A stretch of 64,000 nt of DNA from Arthrobacter rhizophilus (lineage in GTDB: Bacteria > Actinomycetota > Actinomycetes > Actinomycetales > Micrococcaceae). Both the position numbers and the translations under genes were made by a program. Below, in pieces: positions 17,872-26,981 of the stretch. The notes under the pieces are model-generated. The model searched no databases, was not told the origin of the DNA, and saw nothing but the letters and a program-made list of their open reading frames with translations. Position 1 is the first letter of the stretch; every line of letters begins with the position of its first letter. The DNA lies in NCBI RefSeq assembly GCF_026241105.1, contig NZ_JAPFFT010000001.1:62001-126000 (forward strand), in the 5' to 3' direction.

Positions 17872-18630
17872 ATGTCAATGCCTGGGATTGCAAGTGTGTT
17901 CAGAACTGTCCATTCGCCTGGCGGGACTTCCCTTCGAATCCCGATCACGACAGCTGTCTTGGGCATCGCTTTGGCATCGGCCCTAGCCGGTTGCACGGCG
18001 TCTCAAGGTGCTAGTGCGCCGGTGACGAACAGTTCGACGAGTTTGGCGCCAACCGCAACCGCGTCGACTGGCAGCGGGCAAATGTCTGCCGACACTCTAA
18101 AACTACCTGCTGGCCTCTCGCCTGAGCAGGTAGGCAAGACCTTTGTTCAAGATCGACTTAGCCAGTGGTACATGGCTGGAGCCACGATTGAAAACCGCAA
18201 GCAATGGCTAGCGGCGGATGATAGTGACGCATACTGTGCTGAACTGGCGGACAAGAATGGCGACATGTTTGCCGATAAACTCCTAGTCCCTGGCTGGCGT
18301 GATATTCCAGCTCTTGCAAACTGGGTGAAAAATGTAAGGGCCATTAATGCATCACGCATTAACCTATACTTCAAAACATCAGGCCATAACGATGCGCGTG
18401 ATTTAGAGCCATACAAGGCCTGGGTTGTAGCTTCAGCAGCTTCAAGCTCTAATATCACGGGAGAAGGTGGTCAAGTGACGGTTACTGGCGTAGATATGGA
18501 TAACTCAAGTAAAAACCGAGCCTCGCAACTTGCGCCAGACCTAGGATCAATAGATAGTAATTTCACGATCACTCTCAATTATAAAATAACTGCAGATGGT
18601 ATCGTGATTTCATCTGAGGCGGTTCGGTAG
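17872..18630 (+). CDS. Lipoprotein paralogous to the 16934-15975 protein (paralogue 2)
   Basis: 252 residues from the ATG at 17872, preceded by GGGGGTGGG; a GTG at 17860 would add four residues. A signal segment (ITTAVLGIALASALAGC) ends in a lipobox, followed by a Ser/Thr/Ala linker and a domain of about 170 residues homologous to paralogue 1 (VQDRLSQWYMAGATIENRK, LLVPGWRDIPALANW). The coding end from about 18340 on is AT-rich. The two proteins share the outer domain but differ in anchoring (lipid against transmembrane), so they may occupy the same complex in different positions, or one may be an exclusion factor mimicking the other. Function inferred from context only. Confidence 0.6.
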   Translation: MSMPGIASVFRTVHSPGGTSLRIPITTAVLGIALASALAGCTASQGASAPVTNSSTSLAPTATASTGSGQMSADTLKLPAGLSPEQVGKTFVQDRLSQWYMAGATIENRKQWLAADDSDAYCAELADKNGDMFADKLLVPGWRDIPALANWVKNVRAINASRINLYFKTSGHNDARDLEPYKAWVVASAASSSNITGEGGQVTVTGVDMDNSSKNRASQLAPDLGSIDSNFTITLNYKITADGIVISSEAVR

Positions 18631-18679
18631 CCGCATGGAGCGCCGCCATCGTTAATGCTGTACGGCAACGGAGAGTGAC

Positions 18680-19012
18680 TTGGCTAAGGGATCTTACGGG
18701 ACTGACGTTGGGGCATATTTCGCTGGTGCCTTGATTGGCGGCTTTGCTGGGGCATTTGCAGGGATCTTGGTTGGTATCTGGCTGGGCCCGGCCTTGGGGT
18801 GGCAAATCTTCATTGGAGCGCTCATTGTCGGATGTCTTTTGTCGGGACTCACAACAAAACCACAGCCAAAGGATGTTTATGGTCGGTCGCGCTACATGCC
18901 GGGAACATCTCGAAATCCGCACCCGTACCAGTCACGAGAGTGGTATGCCCACGAAATGCTTATGCAACAGGAACGCCAAACTGAAATGATGAGACAAAAG
19001 TTTCGGGACTAG
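18680..19012 (+). CDS. Small glycine-rich two-span membrane protein
   Basis: 110 residues from a TTG start preceded by GGAGAG. Two hydrophobic, glycine/alanine-rich spans (YFAGALIGGFAGAFAGILVG and WQIFIGALIVGCLLSGL) are followed by a soluble tail with Tyr, Arg and Gln and ending in a helix ERQTEMMRQKF. It lies 50 bases after the lipoprotein gene, so may be cotranscribed. No family recognised. Confidence 0.55.
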   Translation: MAKGSYGTDVGAYFAGALIGGFAGAFAGILVGIWLGPALGWQIFIGALIVGCLLSGLTTKPQPKDVYGRSRYMPGTSRNPHPYQSREWYAHEMLMQQERQTEMMRQKFRD

Positions 19013-19302
19013 TTTCGATCATCAGGGGTGTGGCAAGTAGAAAGCAGCTATTCTCATGAGAAGTGCCGTCCAGGCGGCGGCATGACACTCATCTGGGAAC
19101 CCATTTTTTGCTCGGGGTGGTGGTGGCTCAACCTGTGTCGGACGCCAAGGCCATTGACGCTCGCGGCAGTTCGGGAGTTTCGCCTGGCAATACCGGCTAC
19201 CGCTTAGCAGCTAGTTCCTGCAAGACTAGTTGGCAGGGTCAGAGGCTACTACTATTCCTGGACCTTCTACCGATATTTCTGGAATCAGAGTCAGAGGAAT
19301 TG

Positions 19303-19339
19303 CCAAGGCCTCACTGGAATCTGTCCGGTGAGGCCTTGG
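19303..19339. terminator. Bidirectional hairpin terminator beside lsr2
   Basis: A 12-bp perfect stem (ccaaggcctcac at 19303-19314, gtgaggccttgg at 19328-19339) with a 13-base loop. On the plus strand it is followed by tttcttgcggtgttttt. On the minus strand it lies 16 bases after the stop of lsr2. It can end transcription from either side. The rest of 19013-19302 holds no gene that I can support. Confidence 0.65.
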
Positions 19340-19354
19340 TTTCTTGCGGTGTTT

Positions 19355-19675
19355 TTAGTGCGCTGCTTGGTAGCGCTCAATCACGTCGGCCTGAATCCGG
19401 CCGCGGCTGTTAATCGGGATACCATTCTCAATCGCCCAAGCCCGAATCGCCTTGGTGTCGGAACCACCAGTTGCGGCCCGGCGTGCCGGGGTTTTGACGC
19501 GGCCCACTTTGCGAGCGGCAGCTGTGAACTTGCCCACAGCTCCACGAAGTTCGTTCGCGTGAGCCTCGTTGAGGTCGATCACATATTCCACGCCGTCGAG
19601 AGCGAACGATACGGTTTCACTCGCCTTTGAACCATCAAGGTCATCTTCCAAAAGCGTCACTATTTTTTGTGCCAT
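19355..19675 (-). CDS. lsr2: Lsr2 xenogeneic silencer
   Basis: 106 residues, the usual Lsr2 length. The N-terminal dimerisation domain reads MAQKIVTLLEDDLDGSKA and VSFALDGVEYVIDLNEAHA; the C-terminal DNA-binding domain contains DTKAIRAWAIENG and the AT-hook-like NSRGRI motif. Lsr2 coats AT-rich DNA in actinobacteria and silences acquired genes, much as H-NS does elsewhere. It sits between AT-rich lipoprotein genes, which are natural targets. Being inside the element, it may be an accessory Lsr2 copy that keeps the element's own or the host's AT-rich genes quiet. A strong hairpin terminator follows. Confidence 0.93.
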   Translation of the reverse strand: MAQKIVTLLEDDLDGSKASETVSFALDGVEYVIDLNEAHANELRGAVGKFTAAARKVGRVKTPARRAATGGSDTKAIRAWAIENGIPINSRGRIQADVIERYQAAH

Positions 19676-19694
19676 AAGAAAAGGCTAGCATTAT

Positions 19695-19978
19695 TTATCG
19701 CTTGTCTGCCATATCCAGGGCGATGAGCGCCCTCGACGTGCGCGTCACCAAATTTCCCAGCGGGTGCTTGCCATCGCCGGGTTCAGAGACGTTCCTAGTG
19801 TCCTCGTGGATCCGTTTGAGAACGTACTCCAACGCAACCGTTTCGATAGATGCGCGGACTATATCCCTATTGGCAAGAGCGCTTCTAAATCATCTTTCGA
19901 TTGTTCCCGTTCTGCTCTTGCCTCTTCGTGGTCTGCCTTTGTCGCGGCACGTCGGGATCTTTCATGATGTTTCTCCAC
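19695..19978 (-). pseudogene. Frameshifted small charged protein
   Basis: Two protein-like stretches lie on the minus strand in different frames. The upstream part (GTG at 19978) reads EKHHERSRRAATKADHEEAR and SKDDLEALLPIG, ending at a stop near 19883. The downstream part, to a TAA at 19697-19695, reads IVRASIETVALEYVLKRIHE and HPLGNLVTRTSRALIALDMA. Joined by one frameshift near 19885 they give a single charged helical protein of about 95 residues. No family recognised. The rest of 19979-20555 shows no supported gene. Confidence 0.35.
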
Positions 19979-20555
19979 TTTTTCCGTGTGGTCACTGCGG
20001 CCGCAATTGCCCTAGAGGCGACGGTGAGCCCGTAGAGATGGCTAAGGGACTGGTCAGCGAAACCTTTCGCACCTCGACATATCGTGATGTCACGTCCCGA
20101 TGCATATCGTCTCACCCTGGATTACTGACTTTTCTTGTTACGTCGACGGGACTTCCATCCGGCCTAACAAAAGTGAGAACAGGACAAGAATTGCTCCTGC
20201 GTCCGAGATCCTCTCCGTGAACTTTGCCAAGGAGTAATCTTCGGAATGGAAGCGGATGCGTAAGAAGCCGTATCTCTGTCAGGGTCGATTGGAAAGCTGC
20301 GTTCACGCGTTCCAAGTGATTCAGTAATCGCACTGTATGGCATCCTCGAATTTATGAAAATTCCGACGGTTGAAGGCCTACTGAGGGTTGCACATTCAAC
20401 CGCAGTCTACATCTATATTGACGGAATGTGCTTTTGTATTCATAATGTGCGTCATTGGTGACTGCCGTCGTCTTGCAGTGAACTGCGGAACGACGGTCGT
20501 CAACAGCAGATGATCTCGCCCGTCCGCGATTCGGATGGTTGAACGAAGGATCATC

Positions 20556-20768
20556 ATGTTCAGGACCAAACAACATCGCTCAATCTTTCTCGCCGGAGTT
20601 TCTGTCGGCATCTTTGGATTGACAGGCGCGGAGATTATTCAACAGCTTCTGGTCTCGGCATTCGGCGAGCAACACTTCTCCGTGGGGAGCTACCTCATAT
20701 ACTCCGCGATGGCCGCCGTGCTGATCCTCGCCATCATTGTGTTCACGAGGTATGCCGCGAAGAGGTAA
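20556..20768 (+). CDS. Small two-span membrane protein
   Basis: 70 residues from the ATG at 20556 (an earlier in-frame ATG lies at 20535). Two hydrophobic spans (FLAGVSVGIFGLTGAEIIQQ and IYSAMAAVLILAIIVFTRY) and a basic C-terminal tail. A hairpin terminator follows directly. No family recognised; the 71-residue protein at 51397 has similar size, topology and a terminator but no clear sequence similarity. Confidence 0.5.
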   Translation: MFRTKQHRSIFLAGVSVGIFGLTGAEIIQQLLVSAFGEQHFSVGSYLIYSAMAAVLILAIIVFTRYAAKR

Positions 20769-20787
20769 GGATTAGATTGGGCCGTCA

Positions 20788-20812
20788 GGCCGCACTTTTC
20801 GTACGTGCGGCC
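20788..20812 (+). terminator. Intrinsic terminator after 20556-20768
   Basis: Stem ggccgcac (20788-20795) and gtgcggcc (20805-20812) with a 9-base loop, followed by ttctcat. It lies 19 bases after the stop of the small membrane protein gene. Confidence 0.6.
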
Positions 20813-20946
20813 TTCTCATATCCCGCAGACGGCATGGTGCTGATGAGAGTCCACGAGCCGGCGACCATAGCCTCGCCCGAACAATGCCGGACAATGTCTC
20901 AGTGTCGATACGATGGTCCCAACACACATGATCTGGGCGGTGCAAA

Positions 20947-21486
20947 TTGAGAAAGTCTTCATCGTTGCGGAGACCCGTAGCAGCCGTTTTCAGTGCGCTA
21001 GCCTTGGTCGGGACTTTGATCACCATCTTCGTCTTTGCCACTGGCAAGAACTTGCCCGACTTGTTTCCGCCTGGGGGGAGTCAGACCCCCAATTCGCCGC
21101 CGGCTTCCTCGGGGGCACCTTCGGGTGCGAGTGTCGCTCCCGTCAAGTTGCAGATGTTGAGCAACGGGGGCGTGGATGTGACCTGGAGTGGACTAAGCGA
21201 TCCGGCACTGAATTACTATGCAGTCGATGTCACCGCGGTCTCACCGGTGAATTACACCTACGGTGTTCCGTATTACCCGGGGAGCGTCGACACCCTATCG
21301 CGGATCTACCCCGTTACCTACTTCAACAAGCTGCTGGCCGACGAGCATCGGACGGAGAGGGCCGCCAAGGGGCAGATCTGGCACGTGTGTGTGACCGGCA
21401 TGCGTCAGACGCCGAACGGCGTCGACATTACGCCCTACATCATTAAAGGGAGCAAGAGCTGCTCGGACGACTTCGAACTACCGTAA
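20947..21486 (+). CDS. Membrane-anchored secreted protein
   Basis: 179 residues from a TTG start. A basic start and one hydrophobic segment (AVFSALALVGTLITIFVFA) act as signal anchor, then a Pro/Ser/Gly linker and an outer domain with MLSNGGVDVTWSGLSDPALN, resembling the opening strands of a fibronectin type III-like fold, plus two Cys (HVCVTGM and KSCSDD) that may form a disulfide. No family recognised. Likely displayed on the cell surface. Confidence 0.5.
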   Translation: MRKSSSLRRPVAAVFSALALVGTLITIFVFATGKNLPDLFPPGGSQTPNSPPASSGAPSGASVAPVKLQMLSNGGVDVTWSGLSDPALNYYAVDVTAVSPVNYTYGVPYYPGSVDTLSRIYPVTYFNKLLADEHRTERAAKGQIWHVCVTGMRQTPNGVDITPYIIKGSKSCSDDFELP

Positions 21487-21652
21487 TCGCGCGACTGATC
21501 GCGGTAGCCCAAATACACAACGGAAGCTGGATCAAAGAAGCCTCAAGGGCCTATACACTCTGCCTAGAAGCTTATCTATTCGCTGTATGACCGCGAGGCC
21601 CGTCAGGTCTCTTCGTCACCAACCTATGGGGGTATTCTTGAGATCCACTTCG

Positions 21653-22420
21653 ATGAAGCGACGGATAGTAGCGGCCAGTGCCATCGGGTTCCTCGCCCTT
21701 GGAATCTCTGCCTGTGGACGATCAGCGGCAGCGGATGCACCAGCGGCGACGGTGCCAGCCCAGTCCGCTACGCCTCAGACCACTCCTATGCCTGCCGCCC
21801 AGGCTTTTGTACCAAGCCCTGAAATATATTTGCAACAAACTTCCCTCCAAGCGATGGAAGCGATGTCGGTTACCGATTTTGCGAAGCTTTCTCCAGCAGA
21901 CCGTCTTGCTTACTATAAAGCACACGCACCAAACGCTCTCATCGATACTCCATCTAGCGATCAATCAACCCAACATCCAGACTATATCGCCGGAGGTACG
22001 TGGCAGCCGATTAAAGCTGATGCATTACATACCACCGATATCAACGTAGGTAAAAAAATGTATCTAGCATCATTGTATTATACGATTGATAAAAAATCGG
22101 GCGGATTAAGCTCCGGTGTTCAAACTGCACTAAGCGATGTAGAAAGTATCAATGGAGCAGGCGCAAATGATGGCTTTGAATATATAGATAGCGGCCAGTG
22201 GCAACATGGCATCGACGAGAATGGTAAGGCGATCGACTTTATCGATATTACCGTACATCAAATTAGAGTGATAGGTGGCGCTGAAGTCCCCGGAAGTCTG
22301 CAGACATACCAGGCAATTCGCGAACACATTAGGACACTCGACGGTCAGGAATATATTATGTTCTTCCAAGGATATACTGCCGATGGTCACAATGCTCCAC
22401 TTCCAAATTATCCATACTGA
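21653..22420 (+). CDS. Predicted lipoprotein with AT-rich 3' half
   Basis: 255 residues from the ATG at 21653, chosen because it gives a standard signal peptide (MKRRIVAASAIGFLALGISAC) with a lipobox at GISAC; the frame is open back to 21587. After an Ala/Thr/Pro linker the mature domain is Tyr, Asp and Ile rich (LASLYYTIDKKSGG, IDFIDITVHQIRV). Base use becomes AT-rich from about 21820. No family recognised. It is the third lipoprotein of this kind in the element (with 10881 and 17872). Confidence 0.55.
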   Translation: MKRRIVAASAIGFLALGISACGRSAAADAPAATVPAQSATPQTTPMPAAQAFVPSPEIYLQQTSLQAMEAMSVTDFAKLSPADRLAYYKAHAPNALIDTPSSDQSTQHPDYIAGGTWQPIKADALHTTDINVGKKMYLASLYYTIDKKSGGLSSGVQTALSDVESINGAGANDGFEYIDSGQWQHGIDENGKAIDFIDITVHQIRVIGGAEVPGSLQTYQAIREHIRTLDGQEYIMFFQGYTADGHNAPLPNYPY

Positions 22421-23831
22421 CAAGTTGCAGACTGCTTTGTCGGTACTCTCCTAAATCCTGGCGTGAATAAGTTTGATGCTGGTCTTCAGTCGATGATGGC
22501 TACGTGGAAGCCGAGGGCAAGACGTCCCAAAGAGGAGCCTCGATTACCGAGTTCACGCTGTCGGTGGAGTCAGGGGAGTTGATTATCGTATTTGTGCAGG
22601 CGCTGGAGAGTCGGCGATACTGGCGTTCCCGAGCTGACCCCGATTGTTGTGGCCTCGGGGCCCAAACGGTTCCGTCGGTCTTCACTGCGAAAACGTTACG
22701 GTCGCTACCGCTGGTCGTGAGGTGTTGAACACCGGCAAGGCCCGATACCGGCACCGGGACGGCAGAGTTGGACAGTGCGCCGTTTCCGAGCTGACCTACA
22801 TCGTTGCTGCCCCTGGACCAGACAGTGCCGGCTGTTCTAAGTTCATAGGCTGAGCTCCTCTTCGTCGTCACGGCCACTTTGTCGGCACTCACCACCAAAA
22901 ATCAGACCGGTCCAAGTAGCTCAATGAGCCCCGCGTCCGGCACGGGCCGTCCCATCGGAGAAAGACGGAGGCTAATGGCCATTGACAGGAACACGGAATC
23001 CGATGCACCACCACCGCGAAGAGCCGTCGACCAAGCTTCGGCAACCGGCGTAGAAACTTGACATGGCTGGAAGTAACGGAAGGAATGCTAATCAATTCCC
23101 TGTTCAATAGGCGTGTTGGTGCAGTTAAAAAGGGAGGCTTGTGGTGTCAGGGTGGCGTGTTCATTGCGTGCCGCGGCGGGTCGTCCAGCCGACGCGAGTG
23201 GCGGTTCTGGTCGGCTGGGAGGACTTGAAGAAGCGCGAGGCACTTGCGGCGTCCGTCCGTGGACGCCGATTCTGCTCTCTCCCTGCTACCAGATTGATGG
23301 ACGGTTGAGTCAATTTTTGGCACGTTAGTCCTTTAGGCGGCTTGAGCCAGAGACGAAGCGGAAACTATACGACTGACTATTGCATCTTTGTGGACTTCCT
23401 GTGGTCCCGCGGCAAGTGTTAGCGGCCATGTCAGACCGCCACCAGAGTGAGAAGCGCCTCCCGGGATCAGCCTGTGCAGGGATGTCCGAGCCTCGTCAAG
23501 GCACAGAATGTCCAGTATTTAATTACGGGAACGATGATCGACGAGTAACTCGTGAACGAAGACGGGTAGTGAATACTCGGGCCCGATGTCCTATTGGGTC
23601 CCTAGGCTCCGATCCATCACGTCTGTGATCGACAGGCACAGGGTTACGCGGTCCGGTGTTGGGCCGCTGTTTGAGGGGAAGCGACTATGTCTGTTGTGAG
23701 CCGTGTTCGGCCCGCCATCTCCAAGATGAGCGGCATCCACGTTTTGTCTACACGGGGGCCGGCGGCGCCAGCAAGGGCCGACACCGTCCTCGCCCAGAGC
23801 ACCGTCGGTAACGCCACTAAGGTGTCGAACC
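22421..23831. other. Decayed accessory DNA between lipoprotein and cutinase genes
   Basis: Apart from the RCC1 remnant at 22583-22898 no gene is supported. A protein-like stretch on the plus strand near 23142-23308 (for example VAVLVGWEDLKKREALAAS) ends at a stop and has no clear start or family; it may be a fragment of an old gene. Confidence 0.45.
22583..22898 (-). pseudogene. RCC1-repeat protein remnant, frameshifted
   Basis: On the minus strand one frame reads GTVWSRGSNDVGQLGNGALS, VFAVKTDGTVWA, and then the reading shifts at about 22660 into another frame reading GHNNRGQLGNASIADSPAPA before a TAA near 22583. These are RCC1 (seven-bladed propeller) repeats with the usual GTVWxWG-xNxxGQLGNG pattern. 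The frameshift, the lack of a signal peptide and the shortness mark a pseudogene. It lies opposite in strand to the intact cutinase-RCC1 gene 1 kb downstream and is not simply an inverted copy of it at residue level. Confidence 0.6.
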
Positions 23832-26324
23832 ATGTTTGAGCTGCCAGGAAAAAACAAGCCCCGACAGTACTCTGTGGAAGCTCCGCCGGGCCGGAAGCTA
23901 TGGAGATCGCACCTGACCAGGGCCGCGCGACCCGCGGTCCGGATCCCGGCTTTCTTGATTGCCCTGGTGCTAACGTTCGCGGTTACAGGCGCGTCTCAAA
24001 GTGCGGTGGCCGCGAATGCTTCCACTCCTGGGAGAGCGGTACCGGCAGCAAAAAATCTGTCCAATCCGGGGTGCCCGGCCGTCCTGTTTATCGGTGCCCG
24101 CGGCTCCGGCGAGAAGGACGACAAGAAATCCCATGGGATGGGCCCGGAGGTCTACCAGATATATGAGCGCATGGCATCGGACCTGAAAGGCAAGCTCTCC
24201 GTCAAAAGCATACCCGTCAGCTATACGGCCGCAAGTGTCGATGTCCTGAAGCTATCCAAGAAGGAAGTCGCTGCGCTGGCAGGCCTATTGGTAACGCTAC
24301 CGGCGAGCCTCCCCGCGTTGGGAGCATTCGCCGGAGTCTATGTCACCAATCATCTGAACCCGTACTTGGCGAGCATCAAGGACGGCCTGACCTCCGCCAT
24401 GGACGAACTGACCACGGAAGCTTCCCAGTGCCCGGACACCAAGTTTGTCTTGGCCGGGTACTCACAAGGTGCGATGGTCATGCATGAACTGCTTCTCAGA
24501 TTGAGCGACCCTAACAACGCAGAAGGGCCTGCGTACCTGAAACGCATAGCCGCAACCGTAGTCATTGCCGACCCGGACAAAAAGAGCCTAACGAGGGCAG
24601 TCAGCTTAGGTACAGCCGCTGTCGCCGCACAAGGCATCCATAGCGCCTTGCTTCCTGGCGACCAGGACATACCTGTTGGCACTGCGGCCTATGACGTCTG
24701 CAATCTCGGCGATATTGTTTGCGATTTTGCATGGCAGGAGCTCGTCGACAGCGCTGGTGTCAACGTCCATACGAACAGCTACCAGAACAGCGGGATGGTC
24801 AAAAGCATCGGCTCCACCATAGCGAAGAAGCTGCTCAGCCAGATAAACGTAGACGTAGCTCATCTGATGGTTTCTCCGGCTTCGGCGACGGTGACCGCCG
24901 GCGTCCAGCAGGCCTATACCGCGGTACTGGCGGATTCACTCGACAGGTCGCTCGGCGACGTGACAGCTGAGACAACTTTCAGCATTTCCCCTGATGGGGC
25001 ATGCGAAGCAGCTGTATGCACGCCGACGCTGCCCGGGTCTCACACGGTGACAGGTGTCAGGAACGGGCTCGTGGGCGCCGCCACTCTAACTGTCACACCG
25101 AGCGCCTCAGCCCTTAGCGGTGTGGTCTCGGTATCCGCCGGCCCCTACACGTCCTATGCGATCAAGAACGATGGTACCGCCTGGGGGTGGGGTTACAACG
25201 TAGACGGGGAGATGGGGAACGGTACGGTCAGCGCCTACGTAAGCAGGCCCGTCGAGGTGACCGGTCTGGCCGACGTCAAGTCGATCACCGTCGCTGATTA
25301 CACCACCTACGCGCTAAAGAATGATGGCACTCTGTGGAGCTGGGGCGCCCACCCTGGTGGGACGGGAACCACCGCCCCATCATCGGTTCCCCTGCAGGTT
25401 GTAGGCCTCACCGATGTCAAGGAGCTGGCCACTGCGGGATTCGCGACCTATAGCCGCAAAGGCGATGGCACCATCTGGGCCTGGGGTAGCAATTTATGGG
25501 GCGCACTAGGCGATGGGACGAATACGGATTCCCTGGTTCCGGTTAAGGTCCAGGGGCTAGAAAACGTTCAGGCGATCGCCGCAACGTTTGGCGCGGGGTT
25601 TGCCTTGAAGGCCGATGGTTCTGTCTGGTCTTGGGGACACAACAGCAGCGGAGAACTGGGCAACGGGACATCCACGACCATAAACTCCTCCGTCCCCGTT
25701 AAAGCCAATATCAGGGGAGTTCAATCGATCGTCGCAGACTACAACACCATATTTGCCGTCACCACGGACGGAAACGTCTGGGGGTGGGGTTCCAACTCCG
25801 GGGCTGTCAATGGCTCTGGCGTCCTTCAGCCCGGGAGCGTGGCAGACCCGGTGACTTCCCCAGTGCAAATGAAGGGGGTTTCTGGCGTAAACAGCATGGC
25901 TTTCGGCGGTTTCGCAGCCTATGCATTGAAACTGGACGGTTCGATACTGGCATGGGGAAATAACTCCTATGGCGAGTTGGGCAACGGCTCGACGGTAGGC
26001 TCGCCGACGCCGGTGCAAGTCACTGGTTTGAGCGGCGTTCAGACCATTAGAACTCGAGGACTTAACGTCTTCGCGCTGAAGCCCGATGGGACGGCCTGGG
26101 CCTGGGGCAACAACGACTACACACAACTCGGGATCGGCACAACAACGGATGCATTGGTTCCCACACAAATCAGGATGGCAAATATTCAGGCCCTGAGCGG
26201 CGGGGAGTCCTTCACTGTCGCACTGACAAAGGATGGTTTTGTCGGTGCATGGGGGGACAATTCCCTTGGCTGCCTCGGCAACGGCACAACTATCAGCTCC
26301 GCGATTCCAGTCGAGGTGGGTTAG
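23832..26324 (+). CDS. Secreted cutinase-family esterase fused to RCC1 repeats
   Basis: 830 residues. A signal segment at about 38-61 (IPAFLIALVLTFAVTGASQS) is followed by a cutinase-like alpha/beta hydrolase domain (about 78-345): oxyanion-region GARGSGEKDD, nucleophile elbow GYSQG with Ser211, Asp294 in CNLGDIVC, and His313 in NVHTNSY, so the triad is complete. Residues about 345-430 look like a bacterial Ig-like domain. From about 433 to the end are eight RCC1-type repeats with GTxWxWG cores, enough for a seven-bladed propeller. The enzyme probably hydrolyses lipid or polyester bonds outside the cell, with the propeller as a binding module. The fusion is unusual. Confidence 0.85.
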   Translation: MFELPGKNKPRQYSVEAPPGRKLWRSHLTRAARPAVRIPAFLIALVLTFAVTGASQSAVAANASTPGRAVPAAKNLSNPGCPAVLFIGARGSGEKDDKKSHGMGPEVYQIYERMASDLKGKLSVKSIPVSYTAASVDVLKLSKKEVAALAGLLVTLPASLPALGAFAGVYVTNHLNPYLASIKDGLTSAMDELTTEASQCPDTKFVLAGYSQGAMVMHELLLRLSDPNNAEGPAYLKRIAATVVIADPDKKSLTRAVSLGTAAVAAQGIHSALLPGDQDIPVGTAAYDVCNLGDIVCDFAWQELVDSAGVNVHTNSYQNSGMVKSIGSTIAKKLLSQINVDVAHLMVSPASATVTAGVQQAYTAVLADSLDRSLGDVTAETTFSISPDGACEAAVCTPTLPGSHTVTGVRNGLVGAATLTVTPSASALSGVVSVSAGPYTSYAIKNDGTAWGWGYNVDGEMGNGTVSAYVSRPVEVTGLADVKSITVADYTTYALKNDGTLWSWGAHPGGTGTTAPSSVPLQVVGLTDVKELATAGFATYSRKGDGTIWAWGSNLWGALGDGTNTDSLVPVKVQGLENVQAIAATFGAGFALKADGSVWSWGHNSSGELGNGTSTTINSSVPVKANIRGVQSIVADYNTIFAVTTDGNVWGWGSNSGAVNGSGVLQPGSVADPVTSPVQMKGVSGVNSMAFGGFAAYALKLDGSILAWGNNSYGELGNGSTVGSPTPVQVTGLSGVQTIRTRGLNVFALKPDGTAWAWGNNDYTQLGIGTTTDALVPTQIRMANIQALSGGESFTVALTKDGFVGAWGDNSLGCLGNGTTISSAIPVEVG

Positions 26325-26981
26325 TCAACAGGTCAGACGTGTAGAGGTCTAAGGTTGCTGCTGAGACACTCACAGCTCCGGCGAACCAGACAAGGCTTGG
26401 CAGGTTGGAGAAGCAAACTCAAAATTGCCCAGAGCCTCTGTCGATGGTGATTGTTAGGTCAGATGCCTGCACCGAGGAAAGGCGCAGATGAGAGGCGGTG
26501 ATCAGATGAAGCCGTGGGTCAACCCGATACGACACGCGATCCGTGAACTTCCCGAGCGGGGGCATCAATAACTACACTGAGACGTAGACGCAGTAGAAGG
26601 ACTTGCGGACACCAGAGTTTCGCCATAGCTCAACGCGTGGAGGAGGCCGAACAAGTGATTCATTCCATGAAGCCATACGATGCAGGATCTATACTGGTTC
26701 GATTACGACGTTCGTCTGCGTGGACCCTGACGGTCGATCGAGGATTTGGCAAGTCCGGACACCGACTCACTTTGGCGTTTGCTTTAAAGTTCGGAACCTT
26801 ATCAATTCTATTGACAAAAGGGGTGTGATGATGCTTACTGGGAATAGATATGGAACGACCTCATTTTCATCGCGAAGCAAGACGTCACAGGATAGAATTG
26901 CAATGGCTGTTTCGGCGCGACAGTTTAGAATATCAGCAAGACCTCCCGCCGCCCACAACCTCCTGCAAAGGTGGTAATGAA
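26325..26981. other. Intergenic stretch, no gene supported
   Basis: Several short open frames on both strands, none with a ribosome binding site or recognisable protein. The only functional hint is AAAGGTGG at 26968-26975, which serves the downstream TTG start. Confidence 0.45.
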
